This document shows, in pieces, positions 16,087-24,753 of a stretch of 64,000 nt of DNA. The notes beneath the pieces were generated by a model that was given only the letters and a program-made list of their open reading frames with translations, ran no database searches and was not told the DNA's origin. The number at the start of each line of letters is the position of its first letter. Position 1 is the first letter of the stretch. The stretch comes from Desulfarculaceae bacterium (GTDB taxonomy: Bacteria; Desulfobacterota; Desulfarculia; Desulfarculales; Desulfarculaceae): the NCBI GenBank assembly GCA_020444545.1, contig JAHLKT010000003.1, positions 434,001-498,000 on the forward strand. Reading direction: 5' to 3'. The position numbers and the translations under genes were made by a program.

Positions 16087-16689
16087 TTAACCCTCCTTCC
16101 CGGGGCTCATGGCCTGAGCCTTGTCCAGCATCTTCTTGAGGCCCTTGATGCCCTTGATCTTCTTGGAAGGCGGGATGCCCGGGCCCAGCTTGAACTTCAT
16201 CCGCTTGTGGCTGAGCAGAGCGCGGCCGATGTCCATCATCTCCAGGGTGTTGAACAACCCGTGGATGGGCCCGGCGGTCAGGGTGTAGCGCATGGGCACT
16301 TCGGTCTCGTCCACGCGGCCGGTCTTGTAGATGCTGTCCCAGAAGACCTTGCCGAACTTGGCGGTCTCCGCGCGCGGCACGATACCCTGCTCCAGGGCGT
16401 AGTGGGCCAGGCCGTGCATGATGTCGATGACCTTGACCCCCCGGGGGCAGCGCACCTTGCAGGTGTAGCAGGAGGTGCACAGCATGATGTCCGGGCTGTC
16501 CATGACCTCGTCACGTTTGCCCGCCCGGATCAGCGACCAAATCTGGCGCGGCCCGTGGGTCATTTTATCGCGTAGAGGGCAAGTAATGCCGCACACCCCG
16601 CACTGCATGCAGAGTTTGACGTCCTCCCCGGAGTCGACATTCTTGTAGACCTCTTCGCGGAAGCTTTTGTCATAGGCCTTTGTGGCCAT
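16087..16689 (-). CDS. hdrC: HdrC-like heterodisulfide reductase subunit
   Basis: A 200-residue HdrC homologue with two [4Fe-4S] motifs, CMQCGVCGITCP and CTSCYTCKVRCP. It lacks the C-terminal cytochrome-b-like membrane domain that makes QmoC a quinone-reactive subunit. Of three in-frame starts, the ATG at 16689 has GAGG at the right distance; the upstream GTG and ATG do not. It transfers electrons between HdrB and the flavoprotein subunits QmoA/QmoB. A GC hairpin separates it from qmoB (about 90 bases), so its expression may be adjusted relative to qmoAB. Confidence 0.92.
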   Translation of the reverse strand: MATKAYDKSFREEVYKNVDSGEDVKLCMQCGVCGITCPLRDKMTHGPRQIWSLIRAGKRDEVMDSPDIMLCTSCYTCKVRCPRGVKVIDIMHGLAHYALEQGIVPRAETAKFGKVFWDSIYKTGRVDETEVPMRYTLTAGPIHGLFNTLEMMDIGRALLSHKRMKFKLGPGIPPSKKIKGIKGLKKMLDKAQAMSPGKEG

Positions 16690-16744
16690 AACCATCCTCA
16701 CTGCAAAGTGGTTAGACGAAATATTGTCAAACCCTAGTCAGGCG

Positions 16745-16777
16745 AAGGGGGCCCGGCTGGCGCCGGACCCCCCTTTT
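16745..16777 (-). other. Hairpin between qmoB and hdrC
   Basis: Just after the qmoB stop the minus strand reads AAGGGGGGTCCGGC-GCCA-GCCGGGCCCCCTT, a long GC stem. Only TT follows it on the minus strand, so it is more likely an RNA-processing or partial-termination element than a full stop. Confidence 0.55.
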
Positions 16778-16781
16778 AGTC

Positions 16782-19010
16782 CTAGAAGCCCTTGTAGGGG
16801 TTGGGTCCTACCTCTTCGATCGTTTCCATGAACTCGGCGATGATCTGAGGCACCTTGTCCACCTCGCCGAAGCTGATCTCCTCCACGCGCACCCGGTCGC
16901 TCTCCAGCACCAGGCGGTCCAAGGTCTCCGAGATCTTGGACATGCGCACGTTGGCCAGCTCCGAACCCTTGATGAAGTGGCACTGGTAGTCGTCGCCCCG
17001 GCGGCAGCCGAAGAGCATCACGCCGTCGATGCCGGAGCTCAGGGCGTCGGCGATCCACACCAGGTTGATGGAGCCCAGGCAGCGCACCGGGATGAAGCGG
17101 ATGTAGGGGCTCCACTTGTGGCCGGCGCGGGCGGCCATGTCGATGGCCGGCAGGGCGTCGTTCTCGCAGACAAGGACAACCACGCGGGGCTTCTCTTCAT
17201 CTTCCTCGGGAACCTCGATGGACTTGATCATGGAGCCGATCATGTCCACGGAGTAGTTCTTGAAGCTGATGATGCGCTCCGGGCAGGCGCCCATGCACAC
17301 GCCGCAGCGGCGGCAGCGGGTGGGGTTGGGCAGCGGGTTGGCTTTCTCGTCCTCGTTGATGGCGCCGAAGGGGCACTCCTCGGTGCAGCGCTTACACTGG
17401 GTGCAGCGTTGCATGGCGAACTCGGGGAAGCTCATGTCGCCCGAGCGGGGGTGCACCGCGAAGCCGCCGGCCGCCGCCTTGGTGGCCTGGATGGCCTTCA
17501 GGGCCGCGCCGGTGGCGTCTTCCACAGCCGCGGTCACCCGCATGGGCCGCCGCACGGTTCCCGCCGCGTAGATGCCGGTGCGCCGGGTCTCGTAGGGGAA
17601 GCAGATGAAGTGGCTGTCGGGATAGGCGTACTTCAGGGTGGGCAGGTTGGGGCCCTGGCGGTACTTCAGGTTCAACACCGACCAGTCGTCGCAGGCCGCC
17701 TTGGCCTCGGCGGCCACCTTCTTGGCGGCTTCCTGGTCCATGCCCAGGGCCACCAGCGGCGGCTCCACCACGCGGGGGTTGTTGGGCTTCATGCCGGTGG
17801 CCAGCACCACCAGGTCCAGCTCGTCGATCTCCACCGTGTCGTTGAGGGTCACGTCAGCGGTCTCGATGGCCAGCTTGCCGCCGCTCTCGCTGATCTTGGG
17901 GTAGTCCTCGCCGCGGCGGATGAACACCACGCCTTTGCGCTGGGCCTCGCGGTAGACTTCCTCGCTCTGGCCCGGGGTGCGGATGTCCTTGTAGATGACG
18001 TATACCGCCGCCTCGGGGTTGGCTTCCTTGACCAGCATGGCCTGCTTGAGGCTCACAGTGCAGCACACCGCCGAGCAGTAGGGCAGGTGGTTCTGGTCGC
18101 GGGAGCCGGCGCACTGGATGAAAGCCACCGAGCCGATGCCGCCCAGGTCGCCGGCCTTGGCCTTGGCTTCCATGTCCACGTTGGTGATGATGGCGTCGTT
18201 GGAGCCGTAGGCCAGCTCCTCGGCCAGCTTCTCGGGCTCGTAGGGCAGCCAGCCGGTGGCCTGCACGATGGCGCCGCAGCGGAAGCTTTCGCCGCCGCTC
18301 AGGGTCACGTCGAAGTTGCCCGGCGCGCCCTTGGTCTCGGTCACGGTGTTGCCGGTGTAGACCTTGATCTTGTCGTTGCCCTCGATCTCGGCCACCAGGG
18401 CCTCGAGGTGAGTGTCTTCCAGCTCCTGGTAGGGCGGGTTCTCCGGGGCCAGCTTGGCCATCTTGCCCAGGAAGCCGCCCAGGGCGTCTTCCTTCTCCAC
18501 CAGGAACACGTCCACGCCGGCCTTGGCCGCGGCCAGGGCCGCGTTGATGCCGGCCACGCCGCCGCCCACCACCATCACGGAGGTCTCGGGGGCCTCTTCC
18601 AGCTGGAAGGGAACCGGCACGTCGGACTTGGCCAGTTTCACCGCGCTCATGCGCAGGTAGTCCTCGGCCAGCATCTGGCGATCCTCGCCGGCCTCTTCCT
18701 CGCCCTCGTACTCGGCCTCGGAGGGATACACCGCCTGCTCGCGCAGGCTGGCCCGCTCCACGATGACCTCGGGGCCGAAGTCGAACTCGTTGGTCTTCAC
18801 CCGGCAGGAGCAGGCGCCCAGCAGGATGGCGTTCACGCCGCCGTCCACGTCGCCCTGGATGAAGGCCACGCCTTCGGGCGAACAGAGCTGCTCGTGGGTT
18901 TTCACCTCGCCGATGCCGGCCTCTTCAACAACTTCCTGCAGCTTCTCGAAGTTCAGGGCCTCGCCCAGGCCGCAGCCCTGACAGAGATAGCAAGCTTGAT
19001 TCTTGTCCAT
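16782..19010 (-). CDS. qmoB: Quinone-interacting oxidoreductase subunit QmoB
   Basis: A 742-residue QmoB, the expected length. The HdrA-like flavoprotein core has a VVGGGVAGINAALAAAKAG FAD-binding segment and the FIQCAGSRDQNHLPYC signature, then two ferredoxin motifs (CTQCKRCTEECP and CRRCGVCMGACP). The C-terminal 150 residues are MvhD-like (LFGCRRGDDYQC). It starts at the ATG at 19010 with GGGAGG lying in the last codons of qmoA. QmoB works with QmoA to hand electrons to APS reductase in sulfate reduction. The MvhD-type tail is the part that in other complexes receives electrons from a hydrogenase or formate dehydrogenase. Confidence 0.97.
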   Translation of the reverse strand: MDKNQACYLCQGCGLGEALNFEKLQEVVEEAGIGEVKTHEQLCSPEGVAFIQGDVDGGVNAILLGACSCRVKTNEFDFGPEVIVERASLREQAVYPSEAEYEGEEEAGEDRQMLAEDYLRMSAVKLAKSDVPVPFQLEEAPETSVMVVGGGVAGINAALAAAKAGVDVFLVEKEDALGGFLGKMAKLAPENPPYQELEDTHLEALVAEIEGNDKIKVYTGNTVTETKGAPGNFDVTLSGGESFRCGAIVQATGWLPYEPEKLAEELAYGSNDAIITNVDMEAKAKAGDLGGIGSVAFIQCAGSRDQNHLPYCSAVCCTVSLKQAMLVKEANPEAAVYVIYKDIRTPGQSEEVYREAQRKGVVFIRRGEDYPKISESGGKLAIETADVTLNDTVEIDELDLVVLATGMKPNNPRVVEPPLVALGMDQEAAKKVAAEAKAACDDWSVLNLKYRQGPNLPTLKYAYPDSHFICFPYETRRTGIYAAGTVRRPMRVTAAVEDATGAALKAIQATKAAAGGFAVHPRSGDMSFPEFAMQRCTQCKRCTEECPFGAINEDEKANPLPNPTRCRRCGVCMGACPERIISFKNYSVDMIGSMIKSIEVPEEDEEKPRVVVLVCENDALPAIDMAARAGHKWSPYIRFIPVRCLGSINLVWIADALSSGIDGVMLFGCRRGDDYQCHFIKGSELANVRMSKISETLDRLVLESDRVRVEEISFGEVDKVPQIIAEFMETIEEVGPNPYKGF

Positions 19011-19015
19011 GATCA

Positions 19016-20254
19016 CTACCTCCCGGCCACAACTTGAATAGCCTTGAGCGCCGCCGCGGTGCCGTCCTGCACGCTGATGTGCACCTCGCCGGGCCGGCGG
19101 ACCGTGCCCGCGCCGATGATGCCTTCGCTGGACTGCACGAAGCCGTACTCGTCATAAACCATGTCGGCCGGAATCTTCGTAAGGTCGGTGTTGGGTTGCA
19201 TACCCGTGGCCAAAACCACCAGGTCATGCTCGGCCTTGAAGCGATCGCCGGAGGCGGTGTCCTCGCCCTCCAGAACCAACATGCCGCCCTCGCCGGGCTG
19301 GATCATGCCGATCTTGCTCTTGACGAAGCTGATCTTCTCGTCGGCCTTCACCTTGGTGTAGAAGTCCTCGTTGCGGTCCATGGCCCGGATGTCGATGAAG
19401 TAGATGGTCACTTCCGCGTCGGGCAGGGCCTCGCGCACGTAGGTGGCCTGCTTCAGGCTGGCCAGGCAGCAGACCGTGGAACAGAAGGGCAGATGATTCA
19501 CGTCGCGGGAGCCGGCGCACTGGATGAAGGCCACCTTCTTGGGGGCTTCCCCGTCGCTGGGCCGCTGGATGGCGCCCTTGGTGGGGCCGGTGGGCGCGGC
19601 CAGGCGCTCCATCTGCACGTTGGTGATGATGTCCGGATTGGCCTCGAAGTTGTAGTACTCAACCTTGGAGGCGTCGTAGGGGGTCCAGCCGGCGGCCCAG
19701 ATCACGGCCCCGGCCTCCTCGGTGAACTCCTGCTCCGCGTCGTCCAGATTCACCGCGTCGTAGGGGCAGGCCTCCTTGGCCTTGGCCGCGTCGTCGGTGC
19801 CCAGGATGCTGGGGTCGATGACGAAACGGAAGGGGTAGGCCATCTCATGCGGGAGATAGGCGGCCTTCACCTCGCCCAGACCGTAGTCGAAGGGGCTGGG
19901 GATGGTAGCCTCCACGGCCTCGGAGCACTTGCCGCAGGCGGTGCAGCGCTCGGTCACGTAGCGGGGCGACTGCTTGATGGTGACTTTGTAGTCGCCGGCC
20001 GCGCCCTCGATGCCGGTCACCTCGCTCATGGTATAGAGCTTGATGCGCGGGTTGGACTTGATGCGCTTGAAGTTTATCTCCAGTCCGCAGTAGGGCGGGC
20101 AGAGTTTGGGAAAGTATTGGTGGAGTTGGGCCACCCGGCCGCCGAGATAAGGATTTTTCTCCACCAGCACCACGTCATAGCCGGCTTCGGCCGCTTCCAG
20201 CGCCGCGCTGACGCCGCTCATGCCGCCACCGACGACCAGTATGGTTTGGCCCAT
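19016..20254 (-). CDS. qmoA: Quinone-interacting oxidoreductase subunit QmoA
   Basis: A 412-residue HdrA-like flavoprotein with the N-terminal FAD motif VVGGGMSGVSAALEAAEAG, CTACGKC near residue 110, and FIQCAGSRDVNHLPFC near residue 245, which is the normal QmoA architecture. GAGGAGG precedes the ATG. It is the first gene of qmoAB-hdrCB and has its own candidate promoter about 150 bases upstream, behind the aprA terminator. It functions in the cytoplasm as the direct electron donor complex to AprAB. Confidence 0.97.
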   Translation of the reverse strand: MGQTILVVGGGMSGVSAALEAAEAGYDVVLVEKNPYLGGRVAQLHQYFPKLCPPYCGLEINFKRIKSNPRIKLYTMSEVTGIEGAAGDYKVTIKQSPRYVTERCTACGKCSEAVEATIPSPFDYGLGEVKAAYLPHEMAYPFRFVIDPSILGTDDAAKAKEACPYDAVNLDDAEQEFTEEAGAVIWAAGWTPYDASKVEYYNFEANPDIITNVQMERLAAPTGPTKGAIQRPSDGEAPKKVAFIQCAGSRDVNHLPFCSTVCCLASLKQATYVREALPDAEVTIYFIDIRAMDRNEDFYTKVKADEKISFVKSKIGMIQPGEGGMLVLEGEDTASGDRFKAEHDLVVLATGMQPNTDLTKIPADMVYDEYGFVQSSEGIIGAGTVRRPGEVHISVQDGTAAALKAIQVVAGR

Positions 20255-20404
20255 CGTGCTGTCCTCCTCAAAAGGGAATCTAACGTTGACTCGTTTCTTA
20301 TATCCTTGGCCGCCCCGGCGCCGGGCCCTTTTTACGCGGTCCCTGGCTAGTGGGGGCGGTCTTCTCCGGCAACCAGACGGTCCCCGGGGAATTACCGAAG
20401 CCCG

Positions 20405-20434
20405 AATATACTACGGCCACCGGGGAACAGTCTA
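20405..20434 (-). promoter_or_regulatory. Candidate promoter for qmoAB-hdrCB
   Basis: On the minus strand -35 TAGACT (20429-20434), an 18-base spacer and -10 TATATT (20405-20410) lie about 150 bases before qmoA. It lies downstream of the aprA terminator, supporting a separate qmo transcript. The -35 is imperfect. Confidence 0.45.
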
Positions 20435-20559
20435 GAAAAACCCTGTCCCCTCGGCGCCTTTTGCCTAATTAGCACGGCAACTTCCCGGCGGCGGCCCAAG
20501 CGGGGCCCCCGAGCGGGGCTTTTTGTCCGGCCCGGGGCTTTTTGGGCTCCGGGACGGGC
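20435..20559. other. Rest of the aprA-qmoA spacer
   Basis: No gene. It holds a short GCCCC-CGAGC-GGGGC hairpin followed by TTTTT on the plus strand near 20507-20525, but there is no plus-strand gene for it to terminate. Confidence 0.5.
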
Positions 20560-20596
20560 AAAAAACTCCAGGCGCCAAGGCGGCGCCTGGAGTTGC
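20560..20596 (-). terminator. Terminator after aprA
   Basis: On the minus strand AACTCCAGGCGCC and GGCGCCTGGAGTT form a 13-base-pair stem around a short loop, followed directly by TTTTGCC, 20 bases after the aprA stop. A textbook Rho-independent terminator separating aprBA from qmo. Confidence 0.9.
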
Positions 20597-20616
20597 TTTA
20601 GATCAAGACATGCGAA

Positions 20617-22488
20617 TTAGTCGACCAGAGGGACAACGTCCTTCTTCTCGAACTTCCACTCGCCGTCCTTGTAGGTGCAGTTCACGAAGCACTTCCAGTT
20701 GTCCTCATCCATCTTGGGAGTGTCGGCACGGAAGTAGTAGCCGGGCCAACGGGTCTCCTCGCGGAAGAGGATGGTGCGCACGTGGGCCTCAGCCTGCCAC
20801 ATGCGGTGCACGTTCTCCCAGCAGCGCTCCAGCTCGTAGCGATCCTCGGCGCCCAGCTTCTCGGCGTCTTCCTTGAGCATGTCCAGCAGCTCGAGGCCGC
20901 GCTCCAACAGGCTCTTGGAGGTCTTGAAGGCGCTGACCACGCCACCGGCGTACTCGTCCATGATCTTCTGCAAACGGAACATGAAGCTCATGGGACGGAT
21001 GTAAGCGGGGTTGATCTCGGGATCGGTGGTGAAGCCCTGGTTGGCGTCGAACAGCTCCATGGGAGCGAAGCACTTGGCCTTCAGGGCCTCGACGTCGCCC
21101 ACGCTGGGCTGGCTGTTGTTGTCCAGGATGTAGCGGATGGCCTGCTTGCCAGCATAGCGACCCTCGGCGTGGGAGCCGGAGGAGAACTTGTGGCTGGAGG
21201 CGCCGGTGCCGTCACCAGCGGAGAACAGGCCCTGCACGGTGGTCATGTTGCCGTAGCCCCACTTGTAGGGAGTCTCGAGGTCCTCGGGACCGGAGACCCA
21301 GGCGCCGGAACCACCGGAGTGGGAGCCGATGAAGTAAGGCTCGCACGCGGCGATCTCAGAGCGGCTCTTCTCGGGGTAGATGTTGTTGGCGGCCCAGAGG
21401 ATGGCCTGGCTCACGGTCATGTCCAGGAAGTCCTCCCAAGCCTCGGCCTCCAGGCTCTTCATCTTCTTCTTGAAGGCCTTCTCGTCGGGGGCTTCGGCGG
21501 CCAGCTTCTGGATGGCCTCGGCGGTCTCCATGTACAACGGGCCCAGGCCGGCGTCCACGTCCAGCATGCCCAGGTAGTTACGCAGGTTGGCCGGGATCGG
21601 CTTCACCAGGCCGTAGGGGGCCCAGTTCTGCAGCTCGGACTTGCGCTCCACCATGTACTCGCCGCCCTCGGCGCTGGTCGCACGGCTCTTGAAGAGCAGG
21701 AACCAGGCACCCACAGGACCATAAGCGTCCTTGAAGCGCACGGGGATGAAGCGGATCTCCTGACAGGTCATCTCGGCGCCCGCCAGAATGGTGAAGTAAG
21801 CGCTGGAACCGCTGTTGAACGGCGGATACCAGGAGCGGCCCAGACCCTCACCCACGGAGCGGGGACGGAACACGTGCACGGCGCCGCCCATCATGGCGCA
21901 GACAGCCTTGGCCTTGAACACGTAGAACTTGTTCTCGCGGGTGCTGAAGCCGTAGGCGCCAGCCACGCGGTCGCCGTCCATGATCGGACCGACGATGAAC
22001 ACGCGCTCGATGATGTCGAAGCCGGCCTCGTTCATGGCGTTCTTGGCGGCCTCGGCCACGATCACCTTGTAGGACTCGCCGTTGATCATGATCTGCCAAC
22101 GACCCTCACGGACGTACTTGCCGTTCTCGTCGGTCCAGATCGGGAGGCCCCACTTTTCGAACAGGTGCACGGAGCTGTCGACGTGGCGGGCGATGTTGTA
22201 CACCAGGTCGTCGCGGGCGATGCCCATCAGGTCCTGGCGGACGTAACGGACGTAGTCCTCGAGGGTGTTGTCGCCGGCACCGTAGCCGATGTACTCGTTG
22301 ATGGCGCTCAGGCCCATGGCCACCGCGCCGGAGCGGTCAAAAGCGGCCTTGTCGACCAGGGTCACTTTCAGGCCGTTTTTGGCTGCCCAGTAGGCGGCCT
22401 CGACCGAAGCGCCGGCCGCGGCCATGCCGCCGCCGCAGATCAGAAGGTCAGTGGTGACCTCAACAGTTTCCCAATTTTCCATAGCCAT
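20617..22488 (-). CDS. aprA: APS reductase alpha subunit
   Basis: A 623-residue AprA, the FAD-containing catalytic subunit that reduces adenosine 5'-phosphosulfate to sulfite and AMP. FAD-binding features are visible: ICGGGMAAAGASVEAA near residue 18, GLSAINEYIG, and SAGDGTGASSHKFSSGSH in the middle. The C-terminal helical domain ends in KKDVVPLVD, as in sulfate reducers. The ATG at 22488 follows GAGGA. It lies 24 bases downstream of aprB and ends at a strong terminator. The protein acts as an AprAB heterodimer in the cytoplasm. Confidence 0.98.
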   Translation of the reverse strand: MAMENWETVEVTTDLLICGGGMAAAGASVEAAYWAAKNGLKVTLVDKAAFDRSGAVAMGLSAINEYIGYGAGDNTLEDYVRYVRQDLMGIARDDLVYNIARHVDSSVHLFEKWGLPIWTDENGKYVREGRWQIMINGESYKVIVAEAAKNAMNEAGFDIIERVFIVGPIMDGDRVAGAYGFSTRENKFYVFKAKAVCAMMGGAVHVFRPRSVGEGLGRSWYPPFNSGSSAYFTILAGAEMTCQEIRFIPVRFKDAYGPVGAWFLLFKSRATSAEGGEYMVERKSELQNWAPYGLVKPIPANLRNYLGMLDVDAGLGPLYMETAEAIQKLAAEAPDEKAFKKKMKSLEAEAWEDFLDMTVSQAILWAANNIYPEKSRSEIAACEPYFIGSHSGGSGAWVSGPEDLETPYKWGYGNMTTVQGLFSAGDGTGASSHKFSSGSHAEGRYAGKQAIRYILDNNSQPSVGDVEALKAKCFAPMELFDANQGFTTDPEINPAYIRPMSFMFRLQKIMDEYAGGVVSAFKTSKSLLERGLELLDMLKEDAEKLGAEDRYELERCWENVHRMWQAEAHVRTILFREETRWPGYYFRADTPKMDEDNWKCFVNCTYKDGEWKFEKKDVVPLVD

Positions 22489-22512
22489 AGTCAGATCCTC
22501 CTATGCCTTTCC

Positions 22513-22968
22513 CTAAACCGTGGGAAGGGTGTCCGTGCCACAAGAGGCCGGCTCGGTCATGAGGTTGGGGCTGTTGATGTCGGCATCGCCAGCTTCAAAA
22601 CCGCCCAGGGGCTGCGCGGAACCCTCACCGGTGGTCCGGATGGGGAACTTGAACCGCTTGACGGCGCCGTCACGGAATTTGACGGTCCACATGATGTTGT
22701 CCGAACCACGCAGGGGCACGCAGCTGGCGCCCATGGGCACGAAGTCGGCATAACCGCGGACGTCAATGGCCTGCTGGGGGCAGATCTTGACGCAGTTGTA
22801 GCACTCCCAGCACATGGCGGGGTCGCGGTTGAAGGCCTTCATCTCGCCGTAGCCAAGCGACCCGTCCTTGTCCAGGAGCATGAGGTCGTTGGGGCAGATG
22901 TACATGCAAGCGGTCTTATCTTGACCTTTGCAGCCATCGCACTTTTCAACAATGACAAAACTTGGCAT
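22513..22968 (-). CDS. aprB: APS reductase beta subunit
   Basis: A 151-residue AprB with two [4Fe-4S] motifs, CDGCKGQDKTACMYICP (the first with the family's characteristic insertion) and CWECYNCVKICP. A beta-sheet segment and a long C-terminal tail that wraps around AprA follow. It passes electrons from Qmo/Hdr to the AprA flavin. First gene of aprBA; the upstream 590 bases hold candidate control sites. Confidence 0.98.
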   Translation of the reverse strand: MPSFVIVEKCDGCKGQDKTACMYICPNDLMLLDKDGSLGYGEMKAFNRDPAMCWECYNCVKICPQQAIDVRGYADFVPMGASCVPLRGSDNIMWTVKFRDGAVKRFKFPIRTTGEGSAQPLGGFEAGDADINSPNLMTEPASCGTDTLPTV

Positions 22969-23175
22969 TCAGTTCCTCCGTAGTGTTGACTGATCGTCTT
23001 TAGCAACCAGCCTGAACGACTACCAATAAGAGCCCTCCCGCGATTCGGGAGGACAGGTTCACTTGCCTCAGGTCCTAACACCTCCTCCAAAGTTTGGCTT
23101 TTACCTGAGTTTTTGGTTAACTCCTACTTTCCTAAAGCGTCCGGACCGGGCCCGCCGGCCCGCCCCGCAATTTGA

Positions 23176-23193
23176 TTGTGCTCTTTAGAACAA
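23176..23193. promoter_or_regulatory. Rex-like operator upstream of aprBA
   Basis: TTGTGCTCTTTAGAACAA has TTGT and ACAA ends at the 18-base spacing of Rex operators (TTGTGAAA-type half sites), with imperfect inner symmetry. Rex, the NADH-sensing repressor, is known to control sulfate-reduction genes in Desulfovibrio. Its action here is inferred. Confidence 0.4.
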
Positions 23194-23321
23194 AGTGTTC
23201 CGCAAATATGCCCCTGGTGTCAAGTGCTCTTTTTCCCAAAACGTTCCCCGGCGCTTTTTTAGTGCTCCGGACAACCCATTCCAGGAAAACGCAGGTCTAC
23301 TTTTTCCATGGGGTCGGCCAT

Positions 23322-23350
23322 TTTTAACTTAGGCCCGCGCGGCATGTCAA
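23322..23350 (-). promoter_or_regulatory. Candidate distal promoter for aprBA
   Basis: A -35 TTGACA (23345-23350), 17-base spacer, then TTAAAA (23322-23327) on the minus strand. It would give a leader of about 350 bases. The -10 is a weak match. Confidence 0.35.
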
Positions 23351-23500
23351 GAAAAATGTGTTCTTCGTCACAAAGTATCCCTAGCAAACTCCGGGTGGTT
23401 GCCCGGCGGCAATCACCCGGCGCATTGTATACGAAATTTTCACGCCATATCCGTCAGTTGACCCGGGCGGCCCCGCCGGGGCCCCGACGCGGTTCCCGGC

Positions 23501-23540
23501 AAAAAACTCCGGCCCCAGGGCGGGTAGTCCGGGGCCGGAG
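23501..23540 (-). terminator. Terminator after the liv-1/Fe-ADH operon
   Basis: On the minus strand CTCCGGCCCC and GGGGCCGGAG pair (10 base pairs) and are followed by TTTTTTGCC, 20 bases after the alcohol dehydrogenase stop. Confidence 0.88.
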
Positions 23541-23560
23541 AAGGTGAGGCCGGGGCAGCC

Positions 23561-24721
23561 TCACAGGACCTGACGATAGATCTCCTCGGCGTCGGCCGCG
23601 GTCATGACCCGGGGGTTGTTGGCCAGCAGGCGGGTGACCTTCATAACCCCCTGGGCCAGCTCAGGCAGGTCCTCCTCCTTGATGCCGTACTCCCGAAGGC
23701 TCTGGGGCACCTTCAGGTCCTCGGCCAGCTCCATCACCGCGTCCACGGCCATCTCGGCCGCCTCGCGCAGGGCCGCGCCCTCCACCGGCTGGCCCATCAG
23801 CTCGGCCACCTCGGCGAACTTGAGCAGGTTGCCCACCAGGTTGAAGCGCATCACCGGAGCCAGCATCAGGGTGTTGGCGATGCCGTGGGGGATGTGGAAC
23901 TCCGCACCGATGGGGTAGGCGAAGGCGTGCACCGCGGTTACCCCGGCGTTGGCAAAGGCGATGCCCGCCAACAGGCTGCCCTCCATCATGGCCTGGCGGG
24001 CCTCCAGGTCGCTGCCCCGGGCGTAGGCGGTGCGCAGGTTGTCGCTTATCAGCTCGATGGCCCGCGCGGCCAGCATGTCGGTCATGCCCGTGGCGTTCAC
24101 GCTGGTGTAGGCCTCGATGGCGTGGATCAGGGCGTCCATGCCCGTGGCCGCGGTGATGGCCGGGGGCAGGCCCACGGTCAGCTCCGGGTCCAACAGGGCC
24201 ACCCGGGGCATCAGGTGGGGGCTCACCACGCCCTTTTTGAGCTTCTCTTGCTCGTCGCTCAGGATGGCGATGGGGGTCACCTCCGAGCCGGTGCCCGCGG
24301 TGGTGGGGATGATGATCGTCGGCGCGCCGGGGTTGGGCACCAGGTCCACCCCGCAGTAGTCGCTGATGTCGCCCGCGTTCCTTAGCATCACCGCCACGGT
24401 CTTGGCGATGTCGATGGGGCTGCCCCCGCCCAGACCGATGACGCAGTCGGGCTTGTCGCCGCCCAGGCCGCCCAGGCAGGCCTCGACCGTCTCGTGGCGC
24501 GGGTCGGGCGAGACCTCGCTGAACAGGACGTAGTCCAGACCCTCGGCTTTGAGCGAGGCCTCCACCGGGTCCAACAGGCCCGCGCCCATGATGCCCGGAT
24601 CGGTGACCACCAACACCCGGGTGGCGCCCAGGGCCTTGGCCTCGGCTCCCACGCCGGCCACCGCGCCGGGGCCCATGACGATACGGGGGGTCGTGCGGAA
24701 TATGCTTACGCGAGCGCCCAT
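23561..24721 (-). CDS. Iron-containing (type III) alcohol dehydrogenase
   Basis: A 386-residue Fe-dependent dehydrogenase. The NAD-binding GGGSPIDIAK lies near residue 97, PTTAGTGSEVTP follows, and the metal ligands are in TGMDALIHAIEAY and AVHAFAYPIGAEFHIPHG. The ATG at 24721 has AAGGAGAGGGAG upstream; the longer open frame beyond it overlaps livF and is not real. Relatives oxidise or reduce alcohols, 1,3-propanediol, lactaldehyde or 4-hydroxybutyrate; the substrate cannot be read from the sequence. It closes the first liv operon, so it probably metabolises what that transporter imports or a product of it. Confidence 0.93.
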   Translation of the reverse strand: MGARVSIFRTTPRIVMGPGAVAGVGAEAKALGATRVLVVTDPGIMGAGLLDPVEASLKAEGLDYVLFSEVSPDPRHETVEACLGGLGGDKPDCVIGLGGGSPIDIAKTVAVMLRNAGDISDYCGVDLVPNPGAPTIIIPTTAGTGSEVTPIAILSDEQEKLKKGVVSPHLMPRVALLDPELTVGLPPAITAATGMDALIHAIEAYTSVNATGMTDMLAARAIELISDNLRTAYARGSDLEARQAMMEGSLLAGIAFANAGVTAVHAFAYPIGAEFHIPHGIANTLMLAPVMRFNLVGNLLKFAEVAELMGQPVEGAALREAAEMAVDAVMELAEDLKVPQSLREYGIKEEDLPELAQGVMKVTRLLANNPRVMTAADAEEIYRQVL

Positions 24722-24753
24722 GCTCCCTCTCCTTTGCGCGATACTCGTTTTTT

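Larger units (their letters stand above)
22969..23500 (-). promoter_or_regulatory. Long leader and control region upstream of aprB
   Basis: About 530 bases without a gene. Visible elements on the minus strand are a 7-pair hairpin CCTCCCG/CGGGAGG at 23034-23052 in the probable leader, a 13-base inverted repeat GAACA-AAG-TGTTC (23188-23200), an overlapping Rex-like site (23176-23193), and two TTGACA -35 elements at 23218-23223 and 23345-23350. The distal one has TTAAAA after 17 bases. The region is visibly AT-richer than the genes, as expected for a highly expressed, regulated promoter. Confidence 0.55.

Noticed and set aside
16977-19037. Very long open frame on the plus strand opposite qmoB (and similar ones opposite aprA, the carboxylase genes and 56319-57779).
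   Set aside because: GC-rich genes routinely leave the opposite strand open. These frames give His/Gly/Ala/Leu-rich, family-less products and lie fully inside genes with clear functions.
20505-20530. Plus-strand GCCCC-CGAGC-GGGGC-TTTTT as a terminator.
   Set aside because: No plus-strand gene lies upstream, so it is listed only as a hairpin in the spacer.
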